Source: DSAR01 sp034437315 (GTDB lineage Bacteria; Chloroflexota; Anaerolineae; B4-G1). Taken from it: a stretch of DNA of 24,185 nt. Of this stretch, positions 7,776-16,100 are shown in pieces; position 1 is the stretch's first letter, and the number at the start of each line of letters is the position of its first letter. The notes under the pieces were generated by a model that did not search any database, was not told the DNA's origin, and worked only from the letters and a program-made list of their open reading frames with translations. The stretch spans positions 1 through 24,185 of the forward strand of contig DAOTUC010000157.1 in assembly GCA_034437315.1 (NCBI GenBank). Direction: 5' to 3'. The translations under genes and the position numbers were made by a program.

Positions 7776-8975
7776 ATGTCCAAATACCCTCGCTTGAAAT
7801 CACTCAAGTCGATCACGCGGCTGATGACGCGCTATTACGTCCAGCGCAAGGCAATGGCGCATTTCAAGCCGTTGGCCTACGTGACCAGCGGCGCGCCGGT
7901 CGAGATCCTGGAAGCGATGGGCGTCCTCACCCTCTACCCGGAAAATTACGGCGCGTTGTGCGGCGCGCGGCGGGCCGCCGTCGATCTGTGCGAGATCGCC
8001 GAGGCCGAAGGGTACCCGGCCGATCTGTGTTCGTATGCGCGCAGCCACGTCGGGGCGGTGTTGCAACCCCAGGCGGCTCCGTTGAACGGCATGCCGCGCC
8101 CCGATCTGCTGGTCTGTTGCACCAATATTTGTGGGACGGTGCTCAAGTGGTACGAGGCGCTGGCCGACGTTTACGACGCGCCTCTCTTTCTCCTCGATGC
8201 GCCCTACCAGCGCTCGACGCCGCCCGATTCCCACGCCATCGCCTACGTGCTCGAGCAGTTGCACGAGTTCGTCGCCTGGTTGGAGACGCACACCGGCCGC
8301 TCGCTGAAACCGGATCGCCTCCTGGATGTGCTCCAGCGCTCCCGCGAGGCGATCGAGCTCTGGCAGGCGGTGTTGGCCTTCGGCGCGCATCGTCCGTCGC
8401 CCATCAACACACCCGATCTGTTCGTCGCGATGGCGCCGGTCGTGGCCTTGCGGGGGACGCGGCAGGCGCTCGACTGTTACCGCCGTCTGCTGGACGAGTT
8501 GGAAACGCGCGTCGCCCAGGGGATCGGCGCCGTGCCGGGGGAACGTTATCGCCTGCTGTGGGATAACATCGCGATCTGGCATCGCCTCTACCGCTTCTTC
8601 CGGCCCTTTATGGACGCTGGCGCCTGTTTCGTCGCCGATACGTACACCAACGCCTGGACGGCCGAGTTGACGACTGACGAGCCCTTCTCCGGCATGGCCC
8701 ATGCGTACACCGGCGTGTTCATCAACTTGAACCTATCGACCCGCTTGCAGATGATCGCCGACTTGGCCCGTCGTTTCCAGGTCGATGGGGTGGTGATGCA
8801 CGCCAATCGCTCCTGCAAGCCGTTCTCCATCACTCAGCAGGTCGTGCGGGATCACTTGCGGGAGGAGCTGGCGGTCCCGGCGCTCATCCTGGAGGCGGAC
8901 ATGTGCGACACACGTCTCTACAACGCCGGGGCGATTCGGGAGCGGAGCGCGGCCTTCCTGGAGATGTTGGCGTGA
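7776..8975 (+). CDS. 2-hydroxyacyl-CoA dehydratase subunit (HgdB/BcrC-BadD family), second
   Basis: A 399-residue paralogue and expected partner of the preceding subunit. N-terminal family hallmarks are visible: PVEILEAMGVLTLYPENYGALCGARR (read in parts), C62, and C85 in DLCSYARSHVG. C347 is in NRSCKPFSI, followed by the C-terminal LEADMCDTRLY signature that helps form the active site. With the first subunit and the activator this makes a complete dehydratase system. AGGA sits just before ATG 7776. The 3' end overlaps the next gene by 4 nt (GTGA), so the DNA repair-like protein is translationally coupled. Codon use and GC look like the neighbours, with no sign of recent transfer. Benzoyl-CoA reductase-like roles are possible but less likely with only two subunits of this type. 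Confidence 0.88.
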   Translation: MSKYPRLKSLKSITRLMTRYYVQRKAMAHFKPLAYVTSGAPVEILEAMGVLTLYPENYGALCGARRAAVDLCEIAEAEGYPADLCSYARSHVGAVLQPQAAPLNGMPRPDLLVCCTNICGTVLKWYEALADVYDAPLFLLDAPYQRSTPPDSHAIAYVLEQLHEFVAWLETHTGRSLKPDRLLDVLQRSREAIELWQAVLAFGAHRPSPINTPDLFVAMAPVVALRGTRQALDCYRRLLDELETRVAQGIGAVPGERYRLLWDNIAIWHRLYRFFRPFMDAGACFVADTYTNAWTAELTTDEPFSGMAHAYTGVFINLNLSTRLQMIADLARRFQVDGVVMHANRSCKPFSITQQVVRDHLREELAVPALILEADMCDTRLYNAGAIRERSAAFLEMLA

Positions 8976-9316
8976 CCGGCTTTTTCGAGCGCGTCTATCG
9001 CGTGGTGCGCCGGATACCGTCTGGACGGGTGCTCGCTTACGGCGACGTCGCGCGGATGTTGGAACATCCCCACGCGGCCCGCACTGTCGGCTGGGCCCTG
9101 GGGAGCTTGCCCGAAGGCTCCGGCGTACCCTGGCAGCGGGTCATCAACAGTGAGGGGCGCGTCTCGACATCGCATCAAGAGGATGGCGTGAACCTTCAGC
9201 GGGCGTTGCTGGAGGCGGAGGGTGTCGAATTTGACGAAAGTGGGCGCGTGGATTGGGAACGCTTCGGTTGGGCGGGGCCTTCTCCGCAGGAGATCGAAGC
9301 GCTGCTGGATGCATAA
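8972..9316 (+). CDS. Alkyltransferase-like protein (ATL, MGMT C-domain without catalytic Cys)
   Basis: A 114-residue protein matching the DNA-binding domain of O6-alkylguanine-DNA alkyltransferases: VYRVVRRIPSGRVLAYGDVARML, then RTVGWALGSLP and VPWQRVIN. The catalytic Cys of the PCHRV motif is replaced by Trp (W54), the defining change of ATL proteins, which bind O6-alkylguanine and hand it to nucleotide excision repair instead of repairing it directly. Here the motif reads PWQRV, with Gln where the usual ATL sequence has His. Start GTG 8972 is chosen because GGAG lies 8 bases upstream, it overlaps the previous stop (GTGA), and it begins the conserved domain. Upstream in-frame ATG 8903 would add residues unlike the family. 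Its link to the dehydratase genes is unexplained and may be only transcriptional. Confidence 0.9.
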   Translation: MTGFFERVYRVVRRIPSGRVLAYGDVARMLEHPHAARTVGWALGSLPEGSGVPWQRVINSEGRVSTSHQEDGVNLQRALLEAEGVEFDESGRVDWERFGWAGPSPQEIEALLDA

Positions 9317-9482
9317 TGGGGGAGGTGGTTATTGACGATTCGATTTGGCTTGATCTGGAACACGTTTAGAGACGATTAAAAAATTCGCTCAGAGGCCTGT
9401 CATCGGGCCGATTAACGCCCCCGAGACGATGGTCGGAGCAATGATTTAAGACGCTCTTTAGTTTGCCAAGAGGAGGTTATGC

Positions 9483-10760
9483 ATGTCCTGTAAACAAAAT
9501 TTCAAGCAATTGATCCTGCGCGTGACGGCGGCGCTCGCGGGCGTCGTCGCTCTGTGGCTTCTGCTGGCTTGGTTGGTGTGGAGCCCCTCGTCCAGCGCGT
9601 CTGGCGTATTCCGCCCGCTGACTTTCTATAGCCCCATCCATCCGGTTGGGGATCCGGTGCTCAACGTCGTCAAGACGGTCGATGACAATAGCCCATCTCC
9701 CGGCGACGAGATCGAATACACGCTGACCTATTCCACGACAGATCCGGGGTCCGAGGTGTTCCACGTCGAGGTGTACGATTTTCTGCCCGCCGGCGTGCAG
9801 TTCCTATCCTCAGATCCATCAGCTTCGGCGAGCGGCGGTGTGTGGCGCTTGACACATCCTTCGTTGGACGATACAAACCAGACGGCGACCATCCGCGTGC
9901 GGGTACCCAATGGGTACCGGTACCAGCATCTCTACAATCGGGCCATCGTGGTGGGAGATGGGGTTGACGCGGCCTACGACTCGCTGCTGACGCCGATAAC
10001 GCATCCGCCCAAATCGTTGCAGATCACCAAGATGGGCGATCCCGCCGTGCTGGCTGGCGGAGAGTTGGTCTATCGTCTGCGCTGTGAGAACCCGAATCTC
10101 TACTACACGGCCGAGGACGTGACGGTGGTGGACGTCTTGCCATCTGGCGTCTCGAACGTGCAGGCGTCGCCCCCGCCGGACGAGGCGACGTTCCCCATGC
10201 TCTCCTGGTCGCTGGGGGATTTGGCGCCCGGCACGTGGCGGACGATCCGCGTGACCGTGACGGCGCCCTCTTCTGTGGGCATTATCACCAACACCGCCTT
10301 TGCCGTGGCCCAGAATGACTGGGAGATGACGAATGATCTGTTCGCCACCGAGGTGATCACCCAGGGAGCTATCCTGCGGCTGGAGAAGCTTGGATCGGCC
10401 GAGGAGGCTGACGTGGGCGACGAATTGCTCTATACACTGGAATATGAGAACATAGGCAACGAGAACGCGACCGGCGTCGTCTTGACCGATACGCTGCCGG
10501 TGCCGGCCCACGTAAGCTACGTGAGCGCCAGCGGGACGGTGACCGTCGGTGGGGACTTGGTCGTGTGGGACATCGGAGAGGTCATCTCCGAGACGACGGG
10601 CGCGGTGACGCTCACCGTCGAGATCATCGGTGGCCGGGGCGAGACGTTGCGCAACTGGGCCGACATCACGGCGGGCAATTGTGATCTTCGGCAGGACTAT
10701 TTCGACACGACGGTCCGCAAGGCCATGATCTATCTGCCGCTGGTGATGAGGGATTCCTAG
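9483..10760 (+). CDS. Exported DUF11-repeat surface protein with YLPLVMR C-terminal tail
   Basis: A 425-residue secreted or surface-anchored protein. An N-terminal hydrophobic segment (about 15-37) acts as signal peptide or anchor. Three DUF11-type beta-sandwich repeats follow at about 58-170, 178-290 and 297-405, each with the pattern K-x-G/V-D, GDEIEYTLTY or GDELLYTLEYEN, then V-x-D-x-LP. Such repeats are typical extracellular spacer modules. The protein ends IYLPLVMRDS, a short hydrophobic tail that recurs, to my recollection, at the ends of many exported Chloroflexota proteins. The function is otherwise unknown. AGGAGG lies 6 bases before ATG 9483. A strong intrinsic terminator follows 18 bp after the stop, so this is a single-gene transcript or the last gene of one. 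Confidence 0.88.
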   Translation: MSCKQNFKQLILRVTAALAGVVALWLLLAWLVWSPSSSASGVFRPLTFYSPIHPVGDPVLNVVKTVDDNSPSPGDEIEYTLTYSTTDPGSEVFHVEVYDFLPAGVQFLSSDPSASASGGVWRLTHPSLDDTNQTATIRVRVPNGYRYQHLYNRAIVVGDGVDAAYDSLLTPITHPPKSLQITKMGDPAVLAGGELVYRLRCENPNLYYTAEDVTVVDVLPSGVSNVQASPPPDEATFPMLSWSLGDLAPGTWRTIRVTVTAPSSVGIITNTAFAVAQNDWEMTNDLFATEVITQGAILRLEKLGSAEEADVGDELLYTLEYENIGNENATGVVLTDTLPVPAHVSYVSASGTVTVGGDLVVWDIGEVISETTGAVTLTVEIIGGRGETLRNWADITAGNCDLRQDYFDTTVRKAMIYLPLVMRDS

Positions 10761-10778
10761 CGCATTGCGGTTGAAGGG

Positions 10779-10814
10779 AAAAGCCCTGTCTTGATCAAGG
10801 CAGGGCTTTTTTTA
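10779..10814 (+). terminator. Rho-independent terminator after DUF11 gene
   Basis: The inverted repeat AAAGCCCTGTCTT-GATC-AAGGCAGGGCTTT, with one G-U pair, forms a stem of about 13 bp with a 4-nt loop and is followed by seven T residues. It starts about 18 bp after the stop at 10760. It is the clearest terminator in the window. Confidence 0.93.
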
Positions 10815-10847
10815 TTGACCCGTCACCGAATTGTAACATCCCTGTAA

Positions 10848-10876
10848 TTGGAAATTATAGATGCTTGTGGCATAAT
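10848..10876 (+). promoter_or_regulatory. Promoter for LysM/YkuD gene
   Basis: TTGGAA (10848-10853, 4/6), 17-bp spacer, CATAAT (10871-10876, 5/6). Transcription would begin near 10883, about 49 nt before ATG 10932. It directly follows the terminator of the preceding gene, so the LysM gene is independently transcribed. Confidence 0.6.
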
Positions 10877-10931
10877 AGAGTCCAGTCTAGCAGCCGGGTA
10901 AGCGTTCAGGTGATTGAATGGTGGGACACAG

Positions 10932-11936
10932 ATGAAAATGAAAAAGAAAATGAGAACGTGGCCATGCTTGATCATCGCGCTCGTGTTCATTTTGATCCTG
11001 GCCGCGCCCGTCTCGGCGCAGTCCCAGGCCCAGGTGCACGTCGTCCGGGCGGGCGAGAACCTGTTCCGCATCGCGCTGCGCTACGGCGTGACGGTCGATG
11101 CGCTGGCGCGGGCCAACGGCTTGAGCGACGCCAGTCACATCTACGTCGGACAACGCCTGACCATCCCGGGCGGGAACGGGGGAGCGCCTGCGCCAGCCCC
11201 ATCTCCAGACACGCCCAGCGTCCACGTCGTGCAGGCCGGGGAGAACCTGTATCGCATCGCGTTGCGTTACGGGGTGTCATATCAGGCGTTGGCCGCCGCC
11301 AATGGGATCGCGAATCCCAACCACATTTACGTCGGGCAGCGCTTGAAGATCCCCGGCGCTGGGACGACGCCATCGCCCGCTCCCCAGCCGAGTCCATCCG
11401 GGCAGACCTACACGGTGCGGCGCGGGGATACGCTGTCCGCCATCGCGCTGCGCTTCGGCGTCTCAATGTGGGTGCTGGCGCGGGCGAATGGGATCAGCAA
11501 TCCCTCCTTCATCTACGTGGGGCAGGTGTTGCGCATTCCCGACGGCGGATCGCCGGCCCCGGCGCCATCGCCCGCGCCCACGGGTGGCCGGTGGATTGAC
11601 GCCGATCTCAGCGCGCAGCGGGTGACCGCCTACGTGGGGAACACGCCGGTGCGTAGCACGCTCGCTTCGACCGGCCTGCCAGCCACCCCGACCCCCACGG
11701 GACAGTATCGCATCTACGTCAAATACGTCTCGACCACCATGTCCGGCCCCGGCTATTACCTGACCAACGTGCCCTACACGATGTATTTCTACCGCGGATA
11801 CGGCCTCCACGGCACCTATTGGCACGCCAACTTCGGGCAGCCGATGAGCCACGGGTGCATCAACCTGCCCACGCCGGAGGCCCAGTGGTTCTTCAACTGG
11901 GCTTCGGTCGGCACGCTGGTCAACATTCACTATTGA
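10932..11936 (+). CDS. Triple-LysM L,D-transpeptidase (YkuD family)
   Basis: A 334-residue exported wall enzyme. A basic N-terminus (MKMKKKMRTW) and hydrophobic core end at VSAQS, a plausible signal peptidase I site near residue 30. Three LysM domains (about 35-78, 95-138, 158-202), each with V-x-x-G-[ED]-[NT]-L-x-x-IA-x-R-[YF]-GV and ending HIYVGQ-x-L-x-IP, should bind peptidoglycan. They are joined by Pro/Ala/Ser linkers. The C-terminal YkuD domain (about 212-334) holds the catalytic motif HGTYWH...SHGCINL with nucleophile C309. It would form 3-3 peptidoglycan crosslinks or attach proteins to the wall. ATG 10932 is preferred over in-frame TTG 10914 because it gives a clean signal peptide, although its ribosome site (GGTGGG) is poor. 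Its last 15 bases are repeated downstream (see repeat at 11923-12090). Confidence 0.93.
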   Translation: MKMKKKMRTWPCLIIALVFILILAAPVSAQSQAQVHVVRAGENLFRIALRYGVTVDALARANGLSDASHIYVGQRLTIPGGNGGAPAPAPSPDTPSVHVVQAGENLYRIALRYGVSYQALAAANGIANPNHIYVGQRLKIPGAGTTPSPAPQPSPSGQTYTVRRGDTLSAIALRFGVSMWVLARANGISNPSFIYVGQVLRIPDGGSPAPAPSPAPTGGRWIDADLSAQRVTAYVGNTPVRSTLASTGLPATPTPTGQYRIYVKYVSTTMSGPGYYLTNVPYTMYFYRGYGLHGTYWHANFGQPMSHGCINLPTPEAQWFFNWASVGTLVNIHY

Positions 11937-12090
11937 GGCAATTTCATTCAGTTCAGGGCTGAATAGACTTCGGAAGTTTCAAAATCGCACGGTCAGCCAA
12001 TATTTCGAGGCTGATCAAGGCTGGTTTTTCTTCCAAGCTCCTTGGGGCTAAACTTCCGAAGTCTTATCTTGATGACATTCACTATTGAGG
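11923..12090. repeat. 16-bp direct repeat enclosing a palindromic element
   Basis: ACATTCACTATTGAGG occurs at 11923-11938, where it encodes the end of the transpeptidase including its stop, and again at 12075-12090. Between the copies lie perfect 15-bp inverted repeats, AGACTTCGGAAGTTT (11965-11979) and AAACTTCCGAAGTCT (12050-12064). There are two smaller hairpins: ATTCAG/CTGAAT (11946-11951, 11959-11964) and CCAAG/CTTGG (12033-12037, 12041-12045). The stretch separates convergent genes. It looks like an inserted non-coding element with a target duplication or a MITE-like unit, and might also fold as a 3'-end structure for both genes. No long T-tract supports a normal terminator. Confidence 0.7.
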
Positions 12091-12097
12091 GGGATGG

Positions 12098-12979
12098 TTA
12101 TTTCGTCGTCTCGACCCGCTGCCAGAGGGATTTGAGGGGGCGGCGCAGCAAGCACACGTTGAGAAAGACCAGCGCCCACAGATGCAGCCGGGCCGCGAAC
12201 AGGAGCAGCGTCCACATCAATTCGCGTGAGTGACGGGGATAGCGCAGCGCGATTCGGGATCCATACCACATCTCCTGCCAGGCGGAGCGCATCCGGAAGG
12301 GGGATTTGCGGATGTGGTCCTGGGCGTAACCGCCGGCCGAACGGACCTTCTGGCGCAGCCAATCCGGGTAGGTCGTGGGATATTTGACGTATACGTGGGC
12401 CTCCGGCGCGTAACGGATACGGTATCCCTGCTGAGCGATGAGGTGGGAGATCACGCCGTCCTCTGCCAGCGCGTCCTCCGGCACGTGGTCGATCAACGCA
12501 CGTTGGACGGCGAAGAGATAGCCGGAACAGACGATAAACGCGCCCTCTAGATCGCGGATTTGCCGGATCTGGTGAATGCCGTTGGTGAGGAGGTGGGACC
12601 AATAGCCCAACACCGTATCGCGGGGGCTGACACTCAACGGGTGGCTGCTCACCGCGCCCACCTGTGGATCGTCGAAAGGGGCCAACAGATGGGCCAGGGC
12701 GTCCTCGGCGACCACGACGTCTCCATCGCTAAATACTACAACGTCGCCCCGAGCAGCCTGCAACCCCACGTTGAGCGCCGTGGGTTTTCCGCGCTGCGGG
12801 TCGGCCACGTGTCGCACCATGGGGTAGCGGGCGGCGTACTCGTCGACCACGAGAATCGTTTCCGGATCTGGAGAGACGACCAGGATTTCGGCCTCGGCGG
12901 GCAGTTGGGGGAGAAACGCTTCAATGGCCCGACCAACCGTTGTGGGCTCTTGAAACGCGGTAATGATGATGCTGAGCAT
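12098..12979 (-). CDS. Glycosyltransferase family 2, membrane-associated
   Basis: A 293-residue GT-A fold glycosyltransferase. The N-terminal nucleotide-sugar domain starts MLSIIITAFQEP, has KPTALNVGLQAARGDVVVF, then the metal-binding DGD at 85-87, followed by an acceptor region with EGAFIVCSG and the catalytic-base region LAEDGVISH at about 170. It resembles cellulose- or hyaluronan-synthase-like and polyprenol-linked GT2 enzymes. The RQKVRSAGGYAQ segment sits where processive enzymes carry QxxRW, but that motif is not intact. One or two C-terminal hydrophobic stretches (about 255-282) suggest membrane association. The product is unknown. The start ATG 12979 has no ribosome site but lies exactly six bases after a perfect TATAAT, so the message is probably leaderless. 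It converges with the transpeptidase gene and diverges from the large kinase gene. Confidence 0.88.
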   Translation of the reverse strand: MLSIIITAFQEPTTVGRAIEAFLPQLPAEAEILVVSPDPETILVVDEYAARYPMVRHVADPQRGKPTALNVGLQAARGDVVVFSDGDVVVAEDALAHLLAPFDDPQVGAVSSHPLSVSPRDTVLGYWSHLLTNGIHQIRQIRDLEGAFIVCSGYLFAVQRALIDHVPEDALAEDGVISHLIAQQGYRIRYAPEAHVYVKYPTTYPDWLRQKVRSAGGYAQDHIRKSPFRMRSAWQEMWYGSRIALRYPRHSRELMWTLLLFAARLHLWALVFLNVCLLRRPLKSLWQRVETTK

Positions 12980-12985
12980 AGCGCA

Positions 12986-13013
12986 ATTATACGTCAGGTA
13001 GGGGTGAAGTCAA
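12986..13013 (-). promoter_or_regulatory. Promoter of GT2 gene, probably leaderless
   Basis: Read on the minus strand: TTGACT (13013-13008, 5/6), 16-bp spacer, TATAAT (12991-12986, 6/6), then TGCGCT and ATG 12979. Transcription is expected at the A of the ATG. The geometry is the same as at 5775-5809. Confidence 0.7.
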
Positions 13014-13015
13014 CT

Positions 13016-13080
13016 GGATGTGTTTCAAATGATCTGGCGCGCGAGTCGACCGGCTGTTGGAGCGGCCGGCCCCAGCCGGT
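13016..13080. repeat. Dispersed 20-bp repeat plus GC-rich palindrome
   Basis: GGATGTGTTTCAAATGATCT (13016-13035) matches 17 of 20 bases of 17248-17267 on the other side of the kinase gene, in the same orientation. It is followed by an 8-bp inverted repeat ACCGGCTG (13049-13056) / CAGCCGGT (13073-13080) around a GC-rich core. It lies in the 187-bp spacer between divergent genes, and I see no gene in it. Confidence 0.6.
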
Positions 13081-13116
13081 AAAAGGGCGATAGCTTAACT
13101 GGAGAATACGAGCAAA

Positions 13117-13145
13117 TAGACAATTCGTTTTATCTATGCTAGAAT
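13117..13145 (+). promoter_or_regulatory. Promoter for large GAF sensor kinase
   Basis: TAGACA (13117-13122, 5/6), 17-bp spacer, TAGAAT (13140-13145, 5/6). Transcription would start near 13152. The leader would be short (about 15 nt) if ATG 13167 is the start, or about 78 nt if TTG 13230 is used. Confidence 0.6.
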
Positions 13146-13166
13146 AAAATCGGTGATGGGCGGGAG

Positions 13167-16100
13167 ATGATTCTCCTGGACACGCCTAAATCGCCCGTTA
13201 CGAACAAGGTGGGAGAGAGGTTAACGAGCTTGGAAGACGAAAACGAACGCCAAACCCGTCATATTGATCTTTCAGAGGTGATCCCCCAGGTGTGGATTGT
13301 CGCGGCGGCGCTCGCGCTAGCCATTATCGTCTTGATCGTGGCCGCTTTTCTCGCCTGGCGGGTCAGCCAGACCCCCTTTCCAGGTTTTTTTGTCGAGCCG
13401 ACGTTGGTGGCGAACGGCCTTGAGGATGCGGCCTGGTCGGCTTACGATGCGGGCTTGCGCGTCCACGACCAGATCACGGCGCTAGACGAGCAGCCCTTGC
13501 GTACGTCCGGCGCGTTGATGCGCGCCCTGGCGCAACGGGCGGTCGGCGACCGGGTCACGGTGACGGTCATGGGCCTAGATGGTCAACAGCGCGAGTTCAA
13601 GACGACCCTCCGCGCTTTCCCCTTGAGCGCGCTGGGAGATTTCTTCGCCCTCCCTTACGCTATCGCCGTCATCTACCTGGGCCTCGGCGTCGGCGTGTTT
13701 ATCAAGCGATGGCGTGAATCGGCCGGCCGGGCCTTTGCCTTTTTGTGCGCCCTGATCGCCCTAAGCCTGGGTTTGGTGCTCGACCTGTACACCACCCATT
13801 ACTTCCCCCGCTTGTGGATCAGCGCCTTTGCGTTGGTGGGGGGCGCGATTTTGCACCTGGCGTTGGTCTTTCCCCAACAAATTCGATTGCTCAATCGGGC
13901 GCCCGCATTACGCTACCTGGTCTACATCCCAGGGATCGGGATAGCGCTTTTTAGCCAGTTCTCAATCGTCAATTTCGCCGCGCCGCGCCTTTATTTTGAA
14001 ATCTGGCAGCTCGTCTACATTTCGGCGGCCCTGAGCGCGGTTGTGTTCCTGGGCATTATGATTTATCGCAGCCTATACTCCGAATCGCCCATCGCCCAGG
14101 CGCAGGCCCGGATCATCATGTGGGGCAGCCTCCTGGCTTTTGGTCCCATCTCATTCTGGCTGATCTCATTTTCCTGGTGGGGATGGCAGATTGGGTTGAT
14201 GTTTGCCTTCCCCTGGTTGGCCCTCTTTCCTCTTTCAATCGCCTACGCCATTTTGCGCTATCGCCTTTTCGACATCAACTTGATCATCAGCCGAGGGGTG
14301 ATCTATGCGCTCCTGAGCGCCATTGTCGTGGGGGTCTACGCCCTGTTCGTGTATATCCTGGATTTATCTCTAGACGTCCAGATACAGGTTGGTCACCCGC
14401 TAGCTTTGGGCGTCTTCGTCTTCCTGCTGGCGATTCTGTTAAATCCGATGGAGGGGCGCGTACAACGGGTGGTCGAAAGGCTGTTTCTGGGTGACTCGGT
14501 TGATTATCGTCAACTCACGCGCCGCTTTTCCAACCGCTTGACCGAGACGACCAACCTGCCGTCGGTTCTGGAGGCGCTCAATGAGGCCATGGCGTTGGGT
14601 TGGACGCTCTCCCGAGCAGCGCTCTATCTGTATGATCTGCGACGGGGGCAATACGTCCCCCATTCGCTGGGAGATGCAGATTTCCCCGACGTAACCTTTC
14701 CGAAGAACAGTTCCCTGGCGCGGCAGATGTTGCGACAGAGAAAAAGCCTCTTCCTCTACCACGATCGTCCCTTGCCGCCCGATTTAGACGATGAAAGTGA
14801 GAAGCTGGATGACCTGCGCCCGGCGCTTTTCGTCCCCATTCCCAACCACGGATGGCTGACGCTGGGCGAGAAATCCAGCGGCGCGCCATTCTCGTCCGAT
14901 GATCTCGCCGCCCTGGAATCGTTGGCCTCCCAGATCGCTGTCGCTTTGGCCAAGGCGGAACTTTTCACCGATCTAGAACGCCGGATGACCGAGGTGGAAG
15001 TCCTCCGCTGGGTGGGGCAAGCGGTCAATTTCTCGATGGACGTCGACGATTTGCTAGAACTGATATACACACAGGCTGGCCGGGTGTTGGATACGACAAA
15101 CTTCTACATCGCGTTGTACAATCCAGAGAAGCGCTCACTGTCCTTTGCTTTCTACGTCGAGAATGGCGAGCGGGTGTACAATGATTACGAATGGTCGGTC
15201 GACACTGGCCTGACCGGGCAAATCGTGAAGTTCGGTCGCGCGATCGTCACCGACGATTACGTCCGGGCGTGCCGGGCCAGGGGCGTCACGCCCGGCGGTC
15301 AGCCCGGGAAGGCCTGGATGGGGGCGCCGCTTAACGCCGGCGATCAGATTATCGGCGTGATGAACGTCTCCAGTTTCGATCCCGCCGTGACCTATTCCGA
15401 GGACCAGTTGCAATTCTTCTCGACGATCGCCGACCAGGCGGCTGCGATTCTGGATAAGGCCCGCCTGTATCGAGAGATGGCCGAGCGGGCGCGTCAGTTG
15501 GAGGCGCTGAACGAAGTCGGCGGCATGATTACGTCGACCCTGGATCTGCCGAAGGTCCTGCGCCTGATTATGGACAAGGCGGTGGACCTGCTCCAGGCGC
15601 AGGCCGGCTCTCTGGTGCTGGTCGATCAGGACACCGGGGAGTTAGTGTTTGAGGTGACCGCCGGCCCCGGGTCCGCCGACCTGGTGGGCATGCGTCTGCC
15701 GCCCGGCACCGGTATTCTGGGCGCGGTGGTGCAGGATCGAGAACCGGCGCTTATCCAGGACGCGCAGACCGATCGACGTTGGTACAAGGACCTGGATGAA
15801 GCTTTCGTCACCCATTCCGTCATCGCCGTGCCGATGGTCAGCCGGGGAAACGTCATCGGAGTGATTGAGTTGCTCAACCGGCGTGATGGGGTCTCCTTTG
15901 ACGAGGAAGACCAGCGATTGTTGATGGCTTTTGCGACCAACGCGGCCGTCTCTATCGAGAACGCGCGTTTGTTCACCCAGACCGACCAGGCCCTGGCGGC
16001 GAGAGTTGAGGAACTCTCTATGATGCAGCGCATCGACCGGGAGCTCAACGCCACCCTGGATTACGACCGCGTGATGAGCCTGACGCTCGATTGGGCGATG

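Noticed and set aside
7800..8702. A 300-codon open frame on the minus strand opposite the second dehydratase subunit
   Set aside because: It is antisense to a gene with conserved cluster cysteines and family signatures, with no ribosome site or domain of its own.
5809..8975. Benzoyl-CoA reductase operon
   Set aside because: Class I benzoyl-CoA reductase has four different subunits including two ATPases plus ferredoxin; here there is one ATPase and two HgdB-type subunits, so dehydratase is the better call.
8972..9316. Active O6-methylguanine-DNA methyltransferase
   Set aside because: The catalytic Cys of PCHRV is Trp, so direct alkyl transfer is not possible.
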